Shown here: positions 1 to 22,528 of the stretch, piece by piece
Layout of the letters: each line of letters opens with the position of its first letter
Position numbering within the stretch: the stretch's first letter is position 1
From: Daucus carota subsp. sativus
Lineage: Eukaryota; Streptophyta; Magnoliopsida; Apiales; Apiaceae
Assembly: GCF_001625215.2 (NCBI RefSeq)
Contig: NC_030382.2
Span: 33,776,610 to 33,840,609 of the forward strand
DNA: 64,000 nucleotides
Reading direction: 5' to 3'
Notes under the pieces: model-generated
Databases searched by the model: none
What the model saw: only the letters and a program-made list of their open reading frames with translations
What the model was told of the DNA's origin: nothing
Translations under genes and position numbers: made by a program

Positions 1-1347
1 ACCTTAGTTCCAACAAAATTACGGCCCTAAACAGAATAAAGAATCCATATCACGTACTGATTTCTTTTCTGTAAAAGATTTGATTATTCTTTTCTTCTTT
101 TCTAAATTGTTGGATTCTTTATTCCTATACCAACCGGCTCAATTATTCAGGACGCCCTGTGTAATAAAAAAGAAATGATATATGTATTAATTTTATGGTC
201 TTGTAAATTGGGGGTCCTCTAAATTTTGAGGTCATGTAGTAGCCTTTTGCGGATGTTATTCACGGACCCTCACACTAACGCATGTTACCTATACTCTGGT
301 TTTGCGTTGACATTTTAAAATATGTGATGCAAAAAGAAATATAGGATCAACAAATATTAGTTTTTAGGAACATATCTGAATCGTCCAGAGTAAGTTGAAC
401 AAAATTAATTTGGAATTCACCAAAAAATGGAAACTAAGAAATATAATTAATTCAACAATTATAGAATAAATCAAATACTCCCCTCTATCTCACTCATTTC
501 TATATAGTTTTCTCGATTACTTGACAAGCATTTTAAGACATCAATACCAGAATTTAGCAAAGGGCGGAGGATCAAGGGTAATTTTGAGACATTGAGACTT
601 GGGGTGAATCAAAAGTGATTGTTAGCAACTTGCCTGTGGATAGATGATCTGGACTAATTAAGTTGTTTAGGTAGACAATAGTGAAGTTAGTCTGAATAGA
701 TATAGTCAGTTATTCTTGCAAGTTTTGTTTCATCAGCTGCTGATCATATGTGTTTATGAAATAAGATATGCAGGTTTGGCCTTTTGGTTGATTTATTGGA
801 CAAAGTCCCTTTTTCTTTTAGAAAAATGTATATAGAATAACACAATTGTCTATTGTGACTCTGCTGTTTGATTTGCATATCCTCTGTTAATACCAAAAAT
901 GCCCAGCTACAATATTACGATGATTCAGGAGGAAACACCCAAATTACCACACATATATAACATGAGTTGGGCAATTCAGCATGCTCCTAGGAGTGCACTT
1001 TTGAAGCACATTCATCCCTCTTCAAGAAAAATCAGTAAAAAAACACCTTAATGGGTACTACCTAAATCCAAAATGATGTGAAATATGAAATGTGAATCAA
1101 GAATGATACTCCATGTATATTTATAATAGTGAGTAAATATTACTACTGATTTCATACAGTATGTAGGCTTTCAAGTATATCCGTGTAAATTTCAGATTTA
1201 CAAGCCAGGCTATGATTCATAAACCCAAACACCAACAACGACTAACATAGATAAAAATTCACTCAAAGCATCTAATGATAATCAGATTCTTATAAAAAGT
1301 TGGCACCAGGATATATATGCTTCCACAGATTGGACAGCTCCGTAAAA
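1..1347. other. Intergenic AT-rich DNA left of CP12
   Basis: No coding region, RNA gene or clear repeat is seen here. The part just left of 1348 should hold the 3' untranslated region of the minus-strand CP12 gene. A weak Stowaway-like end (CTCCCCTCTATC) occurs near 479 but no partner end was found. Confidence 0.5.
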
Positions 1348-1734
1348 TCAATCATCATAAGTGCGGCACTCCTGAGTCTCAGGGTTTTCCTTGCAGTACT
1401 CCTCCAAGGGGTCACTGTCTTTCTTCTTGTCCTTGGCATGGCTAGCTGCTGCGCTCAACTCCTCAACCTCGTCCCACGCAGCTACACATTCTCCGCTCAC
1501 AGGGTCCCCTGCACAAGCCTCCTCTGCTTCCTTGATGCTCTCAGCCACCTTGTCAGACAGGTCTGCAGGTTTTGCTGCCACGGGTCTCAGTATCATCCGG
1601 CCTGCACTAAACTGAGTGGATTTTTTCCATGGCTGGCTGAGTTTCAGCCACGGGGACTTGACGGTTGGTGCTTCTATGGCCTTGGCCAAGAATCCTGGAG
1701 TCGAAAGGCTAATACCAGATAAAGTTGCAGCCAT
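1348..1734 (-). CDS. CP12: Chloroplast Calvin-cycle regulator CP12
   Basis: This is an intact single-exon frame of 128 codons. CP12 is a small, intrinsically disordered stromal protein. In the dark it bridges glyceraldehyde-3-phosphate dehydrogenase and phosphoribulokinase into an inactive complex, and thioredoxin releases it in light. Residues 1 to about 50 are Ser/Thr/Lys-rich and acid-poor, as expected for a chloroplast transit peptide. The mature part has both redox cysteine pairs: EACAGDPVSGEC near residues 73-84 and EYCKENPETQEC near residues 112-123. The conserved CVAAWDEVEEL helix lies between them and the acidic tail ends in TYDD. Length matches plant CP12 proteins (about 125-135). 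The ATG chosen is the first that opens the transit peptide. Long frames on the opposite strand are shadows. Confidence 0.95.
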   Translation of the reverse strand: MAATLSGISLSTPGFLAKAIEAPTVKSPWLKLSQPWKKSTQFSAGRMILRPVAAKPADLSDKVAESIKEAEEACAGDPVSGECVAAWDEVEELSAAASHAKDKKKDSDPLEEYCKENPETQECRTYDD

Positions 1735-2393
1735 TGCTTATTATTAACCACTGGGTTTTGAAAAAAGTGAGGAAGGGTGGGATAAAATGAAGAGCTAAGT
1801 GTGAAGATATAAGTTGGGGTGCAATGAATTTTAAGCACTGGTTTCTTATCATCTATTTGCAAACTAAGACCATTCAAGTGTCATACATATTGACAACAGC
1901 TCTGAACCTTGTGATATTTAACAGCTTTTGGATTCTTATGCTCCTTGCTTCTTTTGAATGACTATCCCAGTCACAGACTCACAATATATATTGTGTACAA
2001 GTTTCTGCAATTCTGCCGGGAATAAAATATTTAGAAGAAATTGTTATTTTCTTGGATTCATTTCCATACAGGTTTTTTTCATCTTAATAAATTTTATAAA
2101 ATATAGTTGTATAACCTTTTTTTAAAAATATTTCTAAATAAAATTATGAATTGTAATCACACAACAGGAGCAGAGAGAAGTGGACATCACTTATTTTTGT
2201 AAATATTTTTTAAAAGGTTAGTATTTTTGTAAATATTTTCAAAAGATTGTAAATCGCAAAAAAATTTAGAAAAAGTAATAGTTTTAATAAGTTTTTAAAT
2301 ATAAATGATTTATAAATGACTTATAAGTTATAAATGTGAAATAATTTTGGAAGGTAATCAATACAAATGATACAAATAAGAGTAAACTTAATA

Positions 2394-2725
2394 GTTGTGG
2401 CAAGGTTTACCCTGATTTTTAAAATGTTGGTCGGAGTTTCAAATTCTCAATTCTCACAAAGGTGGCCAAACTTTGGCTCCGCTTTTTAAAAGTGCGACTC
2501 CCATTAAATATCACTTAACGGCAGCCACATTTTTAAAAAATAGAATAAAGTTTGGCCACCTTTTTGAGAATTTGAAACTCATTTTTACCCTCTGTTCGTT
2601 ACTCCCGTTAGTGACATTTAACAGGAACCACACTTTTAAAAAGCGGAAACAAAATTTGGCTATCTTTCTAATAATTTGAAATGCTGACCAATTTTTTGAA
2701 AATCGGCGTAAACTTTAGTCACAAT
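2394..2725. mobile_element. Foldback MITE-like element
   Basis: The left arm (about 2394-2525) is matched in reverse complement by the right arm (about 2590-2725). The ends read TTGTGGCAAGGTTTACCCTG and, reversed, TTGTGACTAAAGTTTACGCC. A second, shorter inverted repeat built on GGTGGCCAAACTTT lies inside (about 2429-2580), so the element can form a compound hairpin. No target-site duplication could be assigned. It sits upstream of the coiled-coil gene that starts at 2952. Confidence 0.6.
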
Positions 2726-2951
2726 TTTAAAATTTATTCTACAAATAAATAAGATAAATAAGTTCGTTTCAAACTTGTCCCAAGAAACTCAGGGACAAAA
2801 ATTGGGGATTGACCGCTCTACCCCTACGTCTGACAAAACGGTGAAGAAGATAAAAGCAAACATAAAATAAGAAAGTCTAGTGTAATAATATTCAACTTTA
2901 CTCTGGATTACTCATCTCAATCTAGTAAACTCACTTCCCCTCTGCTAGATC

Positions 2952-5900
2952 ATGTCGGAGACCGAGGTCAAACACCTCCCTGTCAATCCCTGCTGCCACC
3001 TGGTACAAGCACACACAATTTATGTGATGTCCACCTCTCTTTGCTTCTTGTTGTGTAATTACATTTCATAATTCTATTCTATGTGATTGTCTGATTTTCT
3101 GTTATGAATTGCTCTGTCAAGTTGCAAGAACAAGTCTCCAGGCTTCAAGGGGAGCTTTTGGAGTCCACAGCCAAGCTCAACGAGTCTAGCAAAGCTCGAA
3201 AAGCTCTGAGAAAGGCTATACGTTTGTTGGAACTGCAGAATCAGTTGCTCAACAAAGGTAATTTCACAAATTCACAATTTTGCTTGTTGGTGATTGACAC
3301 AATTTGGTTGATGCATAAGATAAGGGTATGAGCTAGTAATTGTTTAAATGCTACTTACTATTTCTGAACTTGTAAGTTGTATTGATTTGGATCATAGAAG
3401 AAAAAATGTGATAACAACATAAACAACATAAAAAGATCGCTTTTTTCTTTAATGGGTTTGGCCTTTTTTATTAGCAGAGGCACAAAACTTTGACACTTCC
3501 TTAGATATGCATAAATGCGATTTCTGTTATATATAAGAAAAAAAAGCCTGTATTGCATTTTGTTAAATATGTCTTATGTTTAACACATCTTTAAAGTGTG
3601 ATGCGCATATAGGAAATGTGTGCCTAAAAATATAAGTTTTCTTTATTTTATTTAGAACCACATTTATTACTTTCATTTCAGCCTACAAAATTCTGACACA
3701 GCTTTTTTTCCTTTACGCGGGTGCTAGTCACTAGTGTGTGCCATTTTGGTCCTTTGTCCTTTGTTTCCATTATATTTTGCTTATCTCGTTGATTTTTTTT
3801 AGCTATCTTCAAGTCACGAGGAAGCTAAAGAAAACTAACGAGCCTAATAACACTGTTGTAGACATATATTGCAGTCTAAAACCACTTCTAAAGAAGTTAT
3901 AATTTGAAAAGATATAGTATATGTATTACTGTCAGCTATGTCTATGCTATGATGCGATATTGAACTAGTAAGTCGTAAGTTCATAAGATTGACTAATTTT
4001 GCAACTTTGCGATTGGTGATTGGTTAGCAACCACCTAGGTACATTAATTTTAAATCTCTTGTATTAAAAGGGATTGCAGTTTATTTTGAAGGAAAAAAAA
4101 ATACAAATTTCCTTCAAGAATATTTGAAGTTTAGTCTGTTTGTATCCTTGCAATGTTAAAATGGATCATTTTCTAATTTTGTTCAATCTGAATACCTAAT
4201 CGTGAGGATCATAACTGAAGCTGTCTCTCCAAACTACCCGACCGAAATCTGGACCACGTTGAAGTTAATGTTCCCTAATCATTTCAAAATTACCTAGAAG
4301 ATGTTCAGCAATATGATATCTTCTTAAAATACTCCTTCGAGGTCTGAAAATAAAGAAAAATTAAGAGATTACATCTTTTATAATACAAGGGAAGTCCCTA
4401 AAGCTAATTCTAATAATGACAGTAATTTTAATCAGTATATGTACTGATAATACAACTATAATAATTTAATGAACAAATAACTCGTGTTACTCTACCACCA
4501 TAACCTATTATTATCTTAATAATTTACTCATTGATTATTTTTAAGCTAATTTACTCATTAATTATTATATTTAACCTTAATAATAAAAATTACAACTGTT
4601 TTCATTCTTAAAAATTTCATAAAAGAAATTTAAATTACTCTTTAATTCCTTGCTCTATCAATAATGCAGAGTTAGGACTTGAAACGTAAATTCTTATGAA
4701 TTATTCTTCAGATTAGTTTATTGCGTTATTGATATCATTGTGAGTAGATTAGTAGGATTTATTGGTACTTAAATCTGGTACTAGAGTTGTACAGAGTTAT
4801 GTTCGGAGTTGTGCTTGTGTATTAAAGGTACTAGTAGATTTTTACAAGGTAAATTCTGCAACTAGTTCTCCATTAAAGACTTTGCATAGATTTCTCGTAC
4901 TATCTACATAACCAATGGAATTTGCTGTTTTCAATATTGAATGAGATTTAAGCTTTGGCGCTTTCTGTGTGACTTTCTGCAATTGCTTTCAAAAGTCTTG
5001 TACTGTATAACCAATTCCACGCGTTTTCTTTAATTATCTTTAAAATGATTATTACTTAGCAGAGTCTAATCCTGGTCTGCAAATTTTATTTTCAGAAAGT
5101 GAGGAAGAGAAAAAACGAGCAGAAGACAGAGAGAAGGAGCTCTCTTCTTTGAGGTCCGAGATACTCGCTTCAAGGCAACTGGTTTGTTTAGGATCCAAAG
5201 GTGCAAATGAAAAAGTTGATGAAGAGAGAGGAAAGGTTGATGCAGAAAAATGTAGTTCTGAGAAAATGTGTGCAGACAAAGAAGCAGAAGATAAACAAAA
5301 GGAACTGGCTACTAGACATGGTTGGGAAGCTGAAGTATCTGCGCTGAAGTCTCAAATCGTATTGCTGCAGCAAGGAATGGCAGTTCAAAATGAAACAAAC
5401 GTACCAAGATTGTTTCAAGCACAATTGTCTGAAGAGCATGCTAAAATAAATCAGCTTAAGAAACTTCTTGAGAAAGAGAGACACAGAGCAGATTCGGAAG
5501 CGAAGAAAGCAAAGGAAGCGATGCGTAAAGCTAGTGAAGCACAGAAGATGGTAATGACTCAAAAAAGTAGGGCTGATGAAGAACGAAGGCTTGCTGCTAT
5601 TGAGAGGAAGGAAGCTACAGTTCAGTTGGAGAAGTTAAGGGCTGAGGTTGAGTTCCTGCGATCAAATCTGGTTTCAGAGACATTGAAGTTTGAGGAGACA
5701 AACAAAAAACTTGAGACAGAAAAACAGAAGGTTATAGAAGAAAAGCAACGCGCTGATAACGAGATGGCTAAAGCCGAAGAAAAAAGCAGACTTTTAGAAA
5801 TGTCTGAGAGGCATATTGTGGAAGAAAAATCTCGTTCTGATTGCTTATCTCAAAAAATAGAAGAGGATAGACATAGCCTTAGGAAATTGCAGGAGGAAAT

Positions 5901-7176
5901 AGCTAAATACGCACCCGTTACAAAAAATGTGAAGGCTCCGTGTGGCGATTCCGTTGAAAACACAGTTTTTAGAACTGGAAAGTTAAATAATTTACCTCAA
6001 TTAGAGGTAATTAGTAAAGAATCTGGGGTCTCAAAATTGATCAGGGATTGTGTACAATGTAGAGGGTTGAGTAAAAAACTCAAGGAAGCAAAACAGAAGG
6101 CAAGAAGAGAAAAAAAGCTGGCTAATTCAGAGATGGCTAAAGCAGAAGAGCTGAGGAAAATTGTTGAAACATTTGGTAGGAACGCAATGGTAAATAGAAG
6201 GCAGGCTGAAGAGTTAGCTCATGAGCTAGAAGGCAACAGATGTAAGACAGATGAACCGAAAAATGAATTTATGTCCTCGGGAATATTGATTAACCCTCGT
6301 GTCAATAACAACACAAATACGGATCCAAGAACAGTAAAGCTGCTAAAAAAGGAATTAAAGATTTGTAAAATGCAGGTCAAACATGCTAAAGAAGTTGCTA
6401 GCTTTGAAAAGAGTCGTAACCTGTTACTCCAACAAGAAATACGGCGCATCAAGAGGGAATGTTCTCGGATCTCCGATCACTTTGACTCTTTAGACAAGTG
6501 TTTCTCATCCCAGAATGTGAGTAAAGATGATCTTAGAAAGGTTAGCTATGCCATCTATATATAGTAGAAGACTAACTGTTTTGTGGTGCCCCCCCTTCCC
6601 CCCCCCCCCCCCCCCCCCCCCCCTCTCTGCGAGTATCTTCAGATGCAAGGTTGTCTACAGTTCAATATTGAATATCTAGTTCAGTAATTGAATATCTATG
6701 TAAAATAAATATAGATAAGACATTGGTTTTCTTTTTAATGGTAGATATCCCTTATTTCAGTTTTGTAAAATTGTTTGATATAGCAACTATTCTTCTCTGG
6801 TTTGAGTTTATAGCACTGTTCAGCTGTCCGAGTCTTTAGATTAATGTGTATATTAGAGTACGTACTAGTCAAAATATTTGGTTGCTTTCTTATTTTTCTT
6901 TCAAAACATTTACCTTTATTTGTTCTAGCTCTTAAATAAAAGCAAGCATGTCTTCTGTTTATTAAGGCAGCTTACTTTGCTCTGCAGAAGTGCGATGTTT
7001 CTAGAGAGCGAGGTTTGAATTTGAAAAGGAAATTTCTGGAGGAAGAACCATGTCAGATAACAAGTTCTACACCCTGGGATGCTTATGATGCTCTTAAGCA
7101 TCGCATGGAATCTACTAGACCTCTACTTGAATCTGGAAAGGACTGTAACTCTGAATCTCTGCTTAGAGGTTCTTAG
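2952..7176 (+). CDS. Coiled-coil protein, EMB1611/MEE22-like N-terminal part
   Basis: Exons inferred from splice sites: 2952-3002, 3122-3257, 5096-6540 and 6967-7176, giving 613 codons with consistent phases. The start (MSETEVKHLPVNPCCHL) has an NPCC motif that I associate with plant EMB1611/MEE22-type proteins, which act in embryo and meristem development. This is family memory, not a search result. Exon 2 (QEQVSRLQGELLES..) and exon 3 are almost wholly Lys/Glu/Ala heptad-like coiled coil, with recurring units such as KQRADNEMAKAEE. Exon 4 ends at a clean TAG after SESLLRGS. Known homologues are, as I recall, much longer, so the 3' half may be lost. Short homology-like pieces continue to about 7600 (for example ELKKKLGLVEVAQH near 7545) without an open frame. 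Other coiled-coil families are possible. Confidence 0.5.
6589..6623. repeat. Poly-C tract in intron 3 of the coiled-coil gene
   Basis: A run of Cs interrupted by one TT, ending in 26 uninterrupted Cs (6598-6623). Similar tracts occur at 41563-41580 (G) and 47262-47284 (C). Confidence 0.95.
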
Positions 7177-7680
7177 CGGGCAATGTGAAAGAGTTTTTCT
7201 GTGGTGACTTCATACATGGCATACTTTTTGATTGAACATTGGTTGGATCACAGGAAAGAGGCGTTTAGCAGGACAGAATGTCAACCAACCATCAGAGAGG
7301 TCTTCCAATTGTAAATCACAGCAGCGGCAGATGATGGAGAAATGCTTTAAATATCCATTAATGTGTATATATAGAGTCAGGGTATGGAGTGGGGTCAAGT
7401 TCCAGCAGAGAAGTTTTTATACTGCAGGATGTGCTATAATGTCATTTAGTTAAACAATTAGGAGAAAAGAAACAATTGCTACCTGATCTGCAAGAAGATG
7501 GAACTTGAAAAATAGAATCAGTTGATGCGGGGGTCTGTGCTGAGCTAAAGAAGAAGCTTGGACTTGTAGAAGTTGCTCAACATACCCATCTGCGAAAAAT
7601 GTAATAGGAATTGCTCTTACTTGCAATCAACTGGGGATGACCGGCAATGGTGGCTAAGAGTTAATAATATCGTATATTGT
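7177..7680 (+). other. Downstream of the coiled-coil gene, possible degenerate 3' exons
   Basis: No long open frame. The stretch around 7500-7605 reads as a charged peptide (AELKKKLGLVEVAQHTHL) between stops and could be a remnant of the missing C-terminal half of the gene at 2952-7176, or 3' untranslated sequence. Confidence 0.3.
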
Positions 7681-7945
7681 ATAAGAGATTATTGCACTTT
7701 GTACCCCTGAACTTTGGGTCATTAGCAAATTAGTACCCACACTTTGAAATGTGGCAGTTCGTGCCCCAAAGTTTGTATTAGCTTTCAGTTTGTAACACTG
7801 GCCCACCACTCTGTTAACAACAACTGTTAACTTTAACTATTTGAGAGGTAACGGTGTGTATATTAGTTTGTAACAGCTACTTTACCCCTTCTGACCTCTC
7901 AAAGTTTATGTTTTATATTTTGAAATTATTTTTGATACATGAACT
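7681..7945 (+). mobile_element. Half copy of the foldback family seen at 20841
   Basis: This stretch matches the left arm of the foldback element at 20841-21509. Shared blocks include CACTTTG near the start, AACTTTAACTATTTGAGAGG, TGTGTATATTAGTTTGTAAC, CAGCTACTTTACC and TATATTTTGAAATTATTT, all in the same order. No right arm follows, so it is a truncated copy. Confidence 0.7.
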
Positions 7946-9202
7946 CTCTAATCTGCATGACAATATTCCTAACAAATTGTACAATGGATTTGTCCTTTGC
8001 AATTTTGAGAAAACAGTTAAGTTGTTAGTTTTTGTCTTGTCTTTTCTGTCATAGCCTTCATATCGGTATTAGCTCCAAATTTTAGTTGTTGACTTATATC
8101 TATTGCAGAAAAACAAGGTCTTACAATTTTAGTTGTGTTATAGTGTTTGTCTTCGTGAAAATGTTTAGCATAATTTGTTTTCTAAGCTCGTGTCGCAAAC
8201 TTTATTTTATTATAAGCTTTTGTCATGTCAATTCTCACATTGTTGTATGAAGTACACTCATCGTAGACTCCATTCATAGACTCGTCATAAATTTCACTTT
8301 ACAATGTACCTGTTTAGGAATGGAAAGGGAGAGGAACATACACAAATGACTTGTCGACATCTCACCTTACTACAAATTTATTTAAGTTTACCTAGAAACT
8401 TCTCACTAATATATACTACGTCTGCCCCCTTCTGTTTATTTACAAAAGAGTTGAATACGAAAATTAAGAAAAATGTATAAAGTAATGAAAAGAGAAGAAA
8501 AATGGGTGAAATGGTGCAGACGGTTGATATTTAAAGTATAAGGCGAGTATAGGAGATAAAAATTGTAGATATAATTAATTTTATACTATAAAATTGTGCT
8601 ATGTACGGTAAATTTTGAAATACAAAAATCGGAACAGACACCCAAAAAATAACCTGTAAAAAACTGGTCAGTACAAACATTGCATGATTTTAATATACGA
8701 GAGTTGACATATATTTGGCTTTATATAAAACATATTTTAATATTTAACTCAGTGGCAAACATAATTTATTTTAGAGTTGTCTAATATGATTAGTCTTATG
8801 GGGTATCATATAAACAAATTTCGTTTGCCATTTGCTATATTTCAAATTAAAAACTTAAATATTGGGAATTCATGAAAATTATTTAGAAATTATTTCTCAT
8901 GACAAAATGTTTTAAGTTAGCCCTTGATTTTATGAAATCATTATCACATGTTTTCTTGATTTTTAAAATTTCATTAAAAATTAAAAAGTAAAAATTGTTT
9001 AGCAACAAGCCTATTAGCCTACAACTCCAGTTTCTAACTAAAATTGTTTACCTGAAAAACTGAAAAAACTCCAGTTTGTAGCTAAAATTATCACAGCTGA
9101 TAAACCCTTTTCGGAGCAAGAGAGACACAATACGAGGAACATAGTCTCCGATAATACTCAATCTGTCCGAAATCGATTGTTGTTCGAAACACCGGCTCAT
9201 CA
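7946..9202. other. AT-rich intergenic DNA and SMU1 promoter region
   Basis: No coding potential is seen. The right end should contain the promoter and 5' leader of SMU1, whose ATG is at 9203. I could not assign a TATA box with confidence. Confidence 0.5.
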
Positions 9203-20094
<10,892 letters not shown>

Positions 20095-20453
20095 ATACAT
20101 AGATCATTCATCATTGTTTGTTTTGTCCGAACCTAACCTCCTAGGTTGATATAATTTCGCTCATGCTAAATACTTGTGAAGAATTTTTTAAACTGTCGCA
20201 AACATTTTCCAAATTTAATTTGTAAGTTTAATTTATCTGCACGAAGAAATAGAATGTATTGAAAGTTTATTAAATGATGCAAGAGTGAAAATATTCATCT
20301 AGTGGAACAATGATTTGGTGAATAAAAGTAGATCCACGTCCACCGAAGCTTTTGCCTAAATGCGCTTTTCGTCATCCCTTACCTCAGCATTATGTTACAC
20401 CGACGGCACACCATTGTAGACTACAACAGAGCATATAACTAGTAAAATATAAG

Positions 20454-20647
20454 GGGTCTTTCTAGTGTGTGCCCATGGGCACACATTAAGCACTAAATTT
20501 GATAAATTTGGTGGATTCTGATTGGTGGACTAGATGTATATGCAAGGGGGGCCATCCTTATTTATGATTAGATGACTAATGAAAATGCACCAAACTCATA
20601 GGAGTTAGTGCTTATTGTGTGCCCATGGGCACACCATAGAAAAACCG
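20454..20647. mobile_element. MULE-like MITE (copy 1)
   Basis: A 194-bp element with terminal inverted repeats GGGTCTTTCTAGTGTGTGCC and, from the right end, CGGTTTTTCTATGGTGTGCC. Each continues into the palindrome GTGTGCCCATGGGCACAC. It is flanked by an exact 9-bp duplication AAATATAAG at 20445-20453 and 20648-20656, the length made by Mutator-like transposases. A related copy lies at 61145-61343. Confidence 0.88.
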
Positions 20648-20840
20648 AAATATAAGTAGATTAAAGTACTAGAATACCGGCGAACTTCCAGGTAATTTCT
20701 TGGTTAGGCAAGTAATTGTTATAATAAATTTAAACGGTCTGTAAAAAAAGTTAAAATTAAACGTCAAAACAACTTGAAGGTGAAGGTTTCATCGGTTTTG
20801 TAAGTTTTTTGACAATTACAATGACGACTGATTTGAATAA

Positions 20841-21509
20841 GAGTTAATTACACTTTGAAACCTCTAAGTTTGTTCCGAACGCAGTTTAGTACCTGAACTT
20901 TAAAACGTGATAATATGCACCCTACATTTAACATTCTCGTGCAAGTTGTAACTTCTGGTTACTATTCCGTCCAAATCTGCCATTAACTTTAACTGTTTGA
21001 GAGATAACAGTGTGTATATTAGTTTCTAACAGCTACTTTACCTCCGGTGACTTCTCAAAAATTATGTATTATATTTTGAAATTATTTCTGAACACACACA
21101 ACGATGTGAAAAAGTTTAAAATAATTTTTAAAATATCTATCTAGATTTAGAATCTAAAAATTTAATTTTTTTACATAAATGATATAACTTATTTTAAAAT
21201 TTTAAAATAATTTAAACATTATTTTAATTTTGTTTACATCGTTGTGTCATGTGTGTGTTTAGAAATAATTTCAAAATATAATACATAAACTTTGAGGGGT
21301 CACAGGGGTAAAGTAGTTCTTAGAAACTAATATACACAATGTTATCTCTCAAATAGTTAAAGTTAACGGCATATTTTGGACGGAATAGTAAACAGGGGTT
21401 ACAACTTGCACGTGAATGTTAAGTATAGGGTGCATATTAGCACATTTTAAAATTCAGATACTAAACTGCGTTTGGAGCAAATTAAGGAGTGACAAAGTGT
21501 AATTAACTC
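20841..21509. mobile_element. Large foldback element, 669 bp
   Basis: The ends GAGTTAATTACACTTTG and CAAAGTGTAATTAACTC are exact reverse complements. The arms remain complementary over roughly 300 bp each, through blocks such as ATAATATGCACCCTA against TAGGGTGCATATTA and CAGTGTGTATATTAG against its reversed counterpart near 21325. No open frame is present. The left arm is repeated alone at 7681-7945. No convincing target-site duplication was found. Confidence 0.8.
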
Positions 21510-21986
21510 TCTGAGTAAATATGAAAACTATGAACGGAATATTCGACATAATTGTGCTAGACATGTCCGTACAAGATAACCCCACTTGTGTATTCTAACC
21601 AACGGATGCGCAGTGACCACGTCCCATTACCATAAAATTCACATGTCTTACAACTGCCTGCCTGTTTCGCACATAGTTTAATCATTCATTTATGTTTGTG
21701 AATTAAACAAATCACTAGATGACCGAAAATCAGATGTATTTTTTTTATTATACTAATAAATATATTATTTTAAATATGATATTTTTAAAAAATAATTAAA
21801 ATTAGAAATTAAAATTATATGATATCCCGAATATGATGCCCATAATTTCAGTTTTTATGACTTAATAAATTCCATCATAATTAATTTCTACCAAATTATC
21901 ATACCACAGATCTGATACCTAACTTTTTAAGATAATAATAATATTAATATTTTCATAGACTTTCCAAATTCTAGGTCTGTATTTGA
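21510..21986. other. AT-rich upstream region of the bZIP gene
   Basis: No coding sequence, RNA gene or clear repeat is seen. The distal promoter of the bZIP gene lies here. Confidence 0.5.
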
Positions 21987-22033
21987 CACGTGGAAAATAC
22001 ACGCGGAGAATTCAAGGCTCTCCGGCTATAAAA
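21987..22033 (+). promoter_or_regulatory. G-box and TATA box of the bZIP gene
   Basis: A palindromic G-box CACGTG sits at 21987-21992 inside GACACGTGGA. A TATA element (CTATAAAA) follows at about 22025-22032 and a C-rich, CT-rich leader starts after it. G-boxes are bound by bZIP and bHLH factors, so light, ABA or autoregulatory control is plausible. The assignment rests on spacing to the long leader and uORF downstream. Confidence 0.65.
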
Positions 22034-22279
22034 CCCCCCCTCCACCCCTATCATTACCTTCTCTGGTCTCTGCTTTGTTTGCATCGCCTGTAACTCTGTA
22101 AGTCTCCTCCCCCTTTCCCTTCTTTCTCTCTATTATTGTTTATGTAATTTTATTTGTTTTTCTAGATCTAATTCGCTTCAATTTTTCATTTCTTCAGATT
22201 CAACTCTTATTCTCCATATATCAATCGCTCAGCCACCACAAATTCACATACATATCTGATCATCTCGCAGTTTTCTTGT

Positions 22280-22381
22280 ATGTTTTTCGATCTGAACGAT
22301 GACACAATGATTTTCATGGGTATTCGTATTGTCCACTCCTTCTCCGTTGTGTATCTCTACTTGCTCTACGTTTTTTCATGA
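22280..22381 (+). CDS. Sucrose-control (SC-type) upstream ORF, 33 codons
   Basis: In the leader of the bZIP gene, 148 bases before its ATG, a 33-codon frame ends IRIVHSFSVVYLYLLYVFS. This matches the C-terminal signature of the conserved SC-peptide encoded by group S1 bZIP leaders (Arabidopsis bZIP11 type). In that family the nascent peptide stalls ribosomes when sucrose is high and represses translation of the main frame. Two further in-frame ATGs (22307 and 22316) could give shorter forms. The peptide's final residues and stop position agree with the family, where stalling occurs near the stop. Sucrose repression of this copy is inferred from family knowledge. Confidence 0.88.
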   Translation: MFFDLNDDTMIFMGIRIVHSFSVVYLYLLYVFS

Positions 22382-22528
22382 ATTGCCCTCACTTTGTACC
22401 TTGATTATACTGTTTTTTTCTCGATTTCAATCTCGTAAAATCTAAATTGACCTAAACTATTCAATTCTACCCGAAATTTACCCGAGAAAATACAAGGATC
22501 CGAAATAGAATTACGAATTAAGTTAGAT

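Noticed and set aside
1300..1722. A 140-codon plus-strand frame opposite CP12
   Set aside because: It is the antisense shadow of the CP12 frame, with no family resemblance and a Cys/Leu-rich composition typical of such shadows.
5188..5562. A 124-codon minus-strand frame across the coiled-coil exon
   Set aside because: It is a Phe/Leu/Ser-rich antisense shadow of a Lys/Glu-rich exon.
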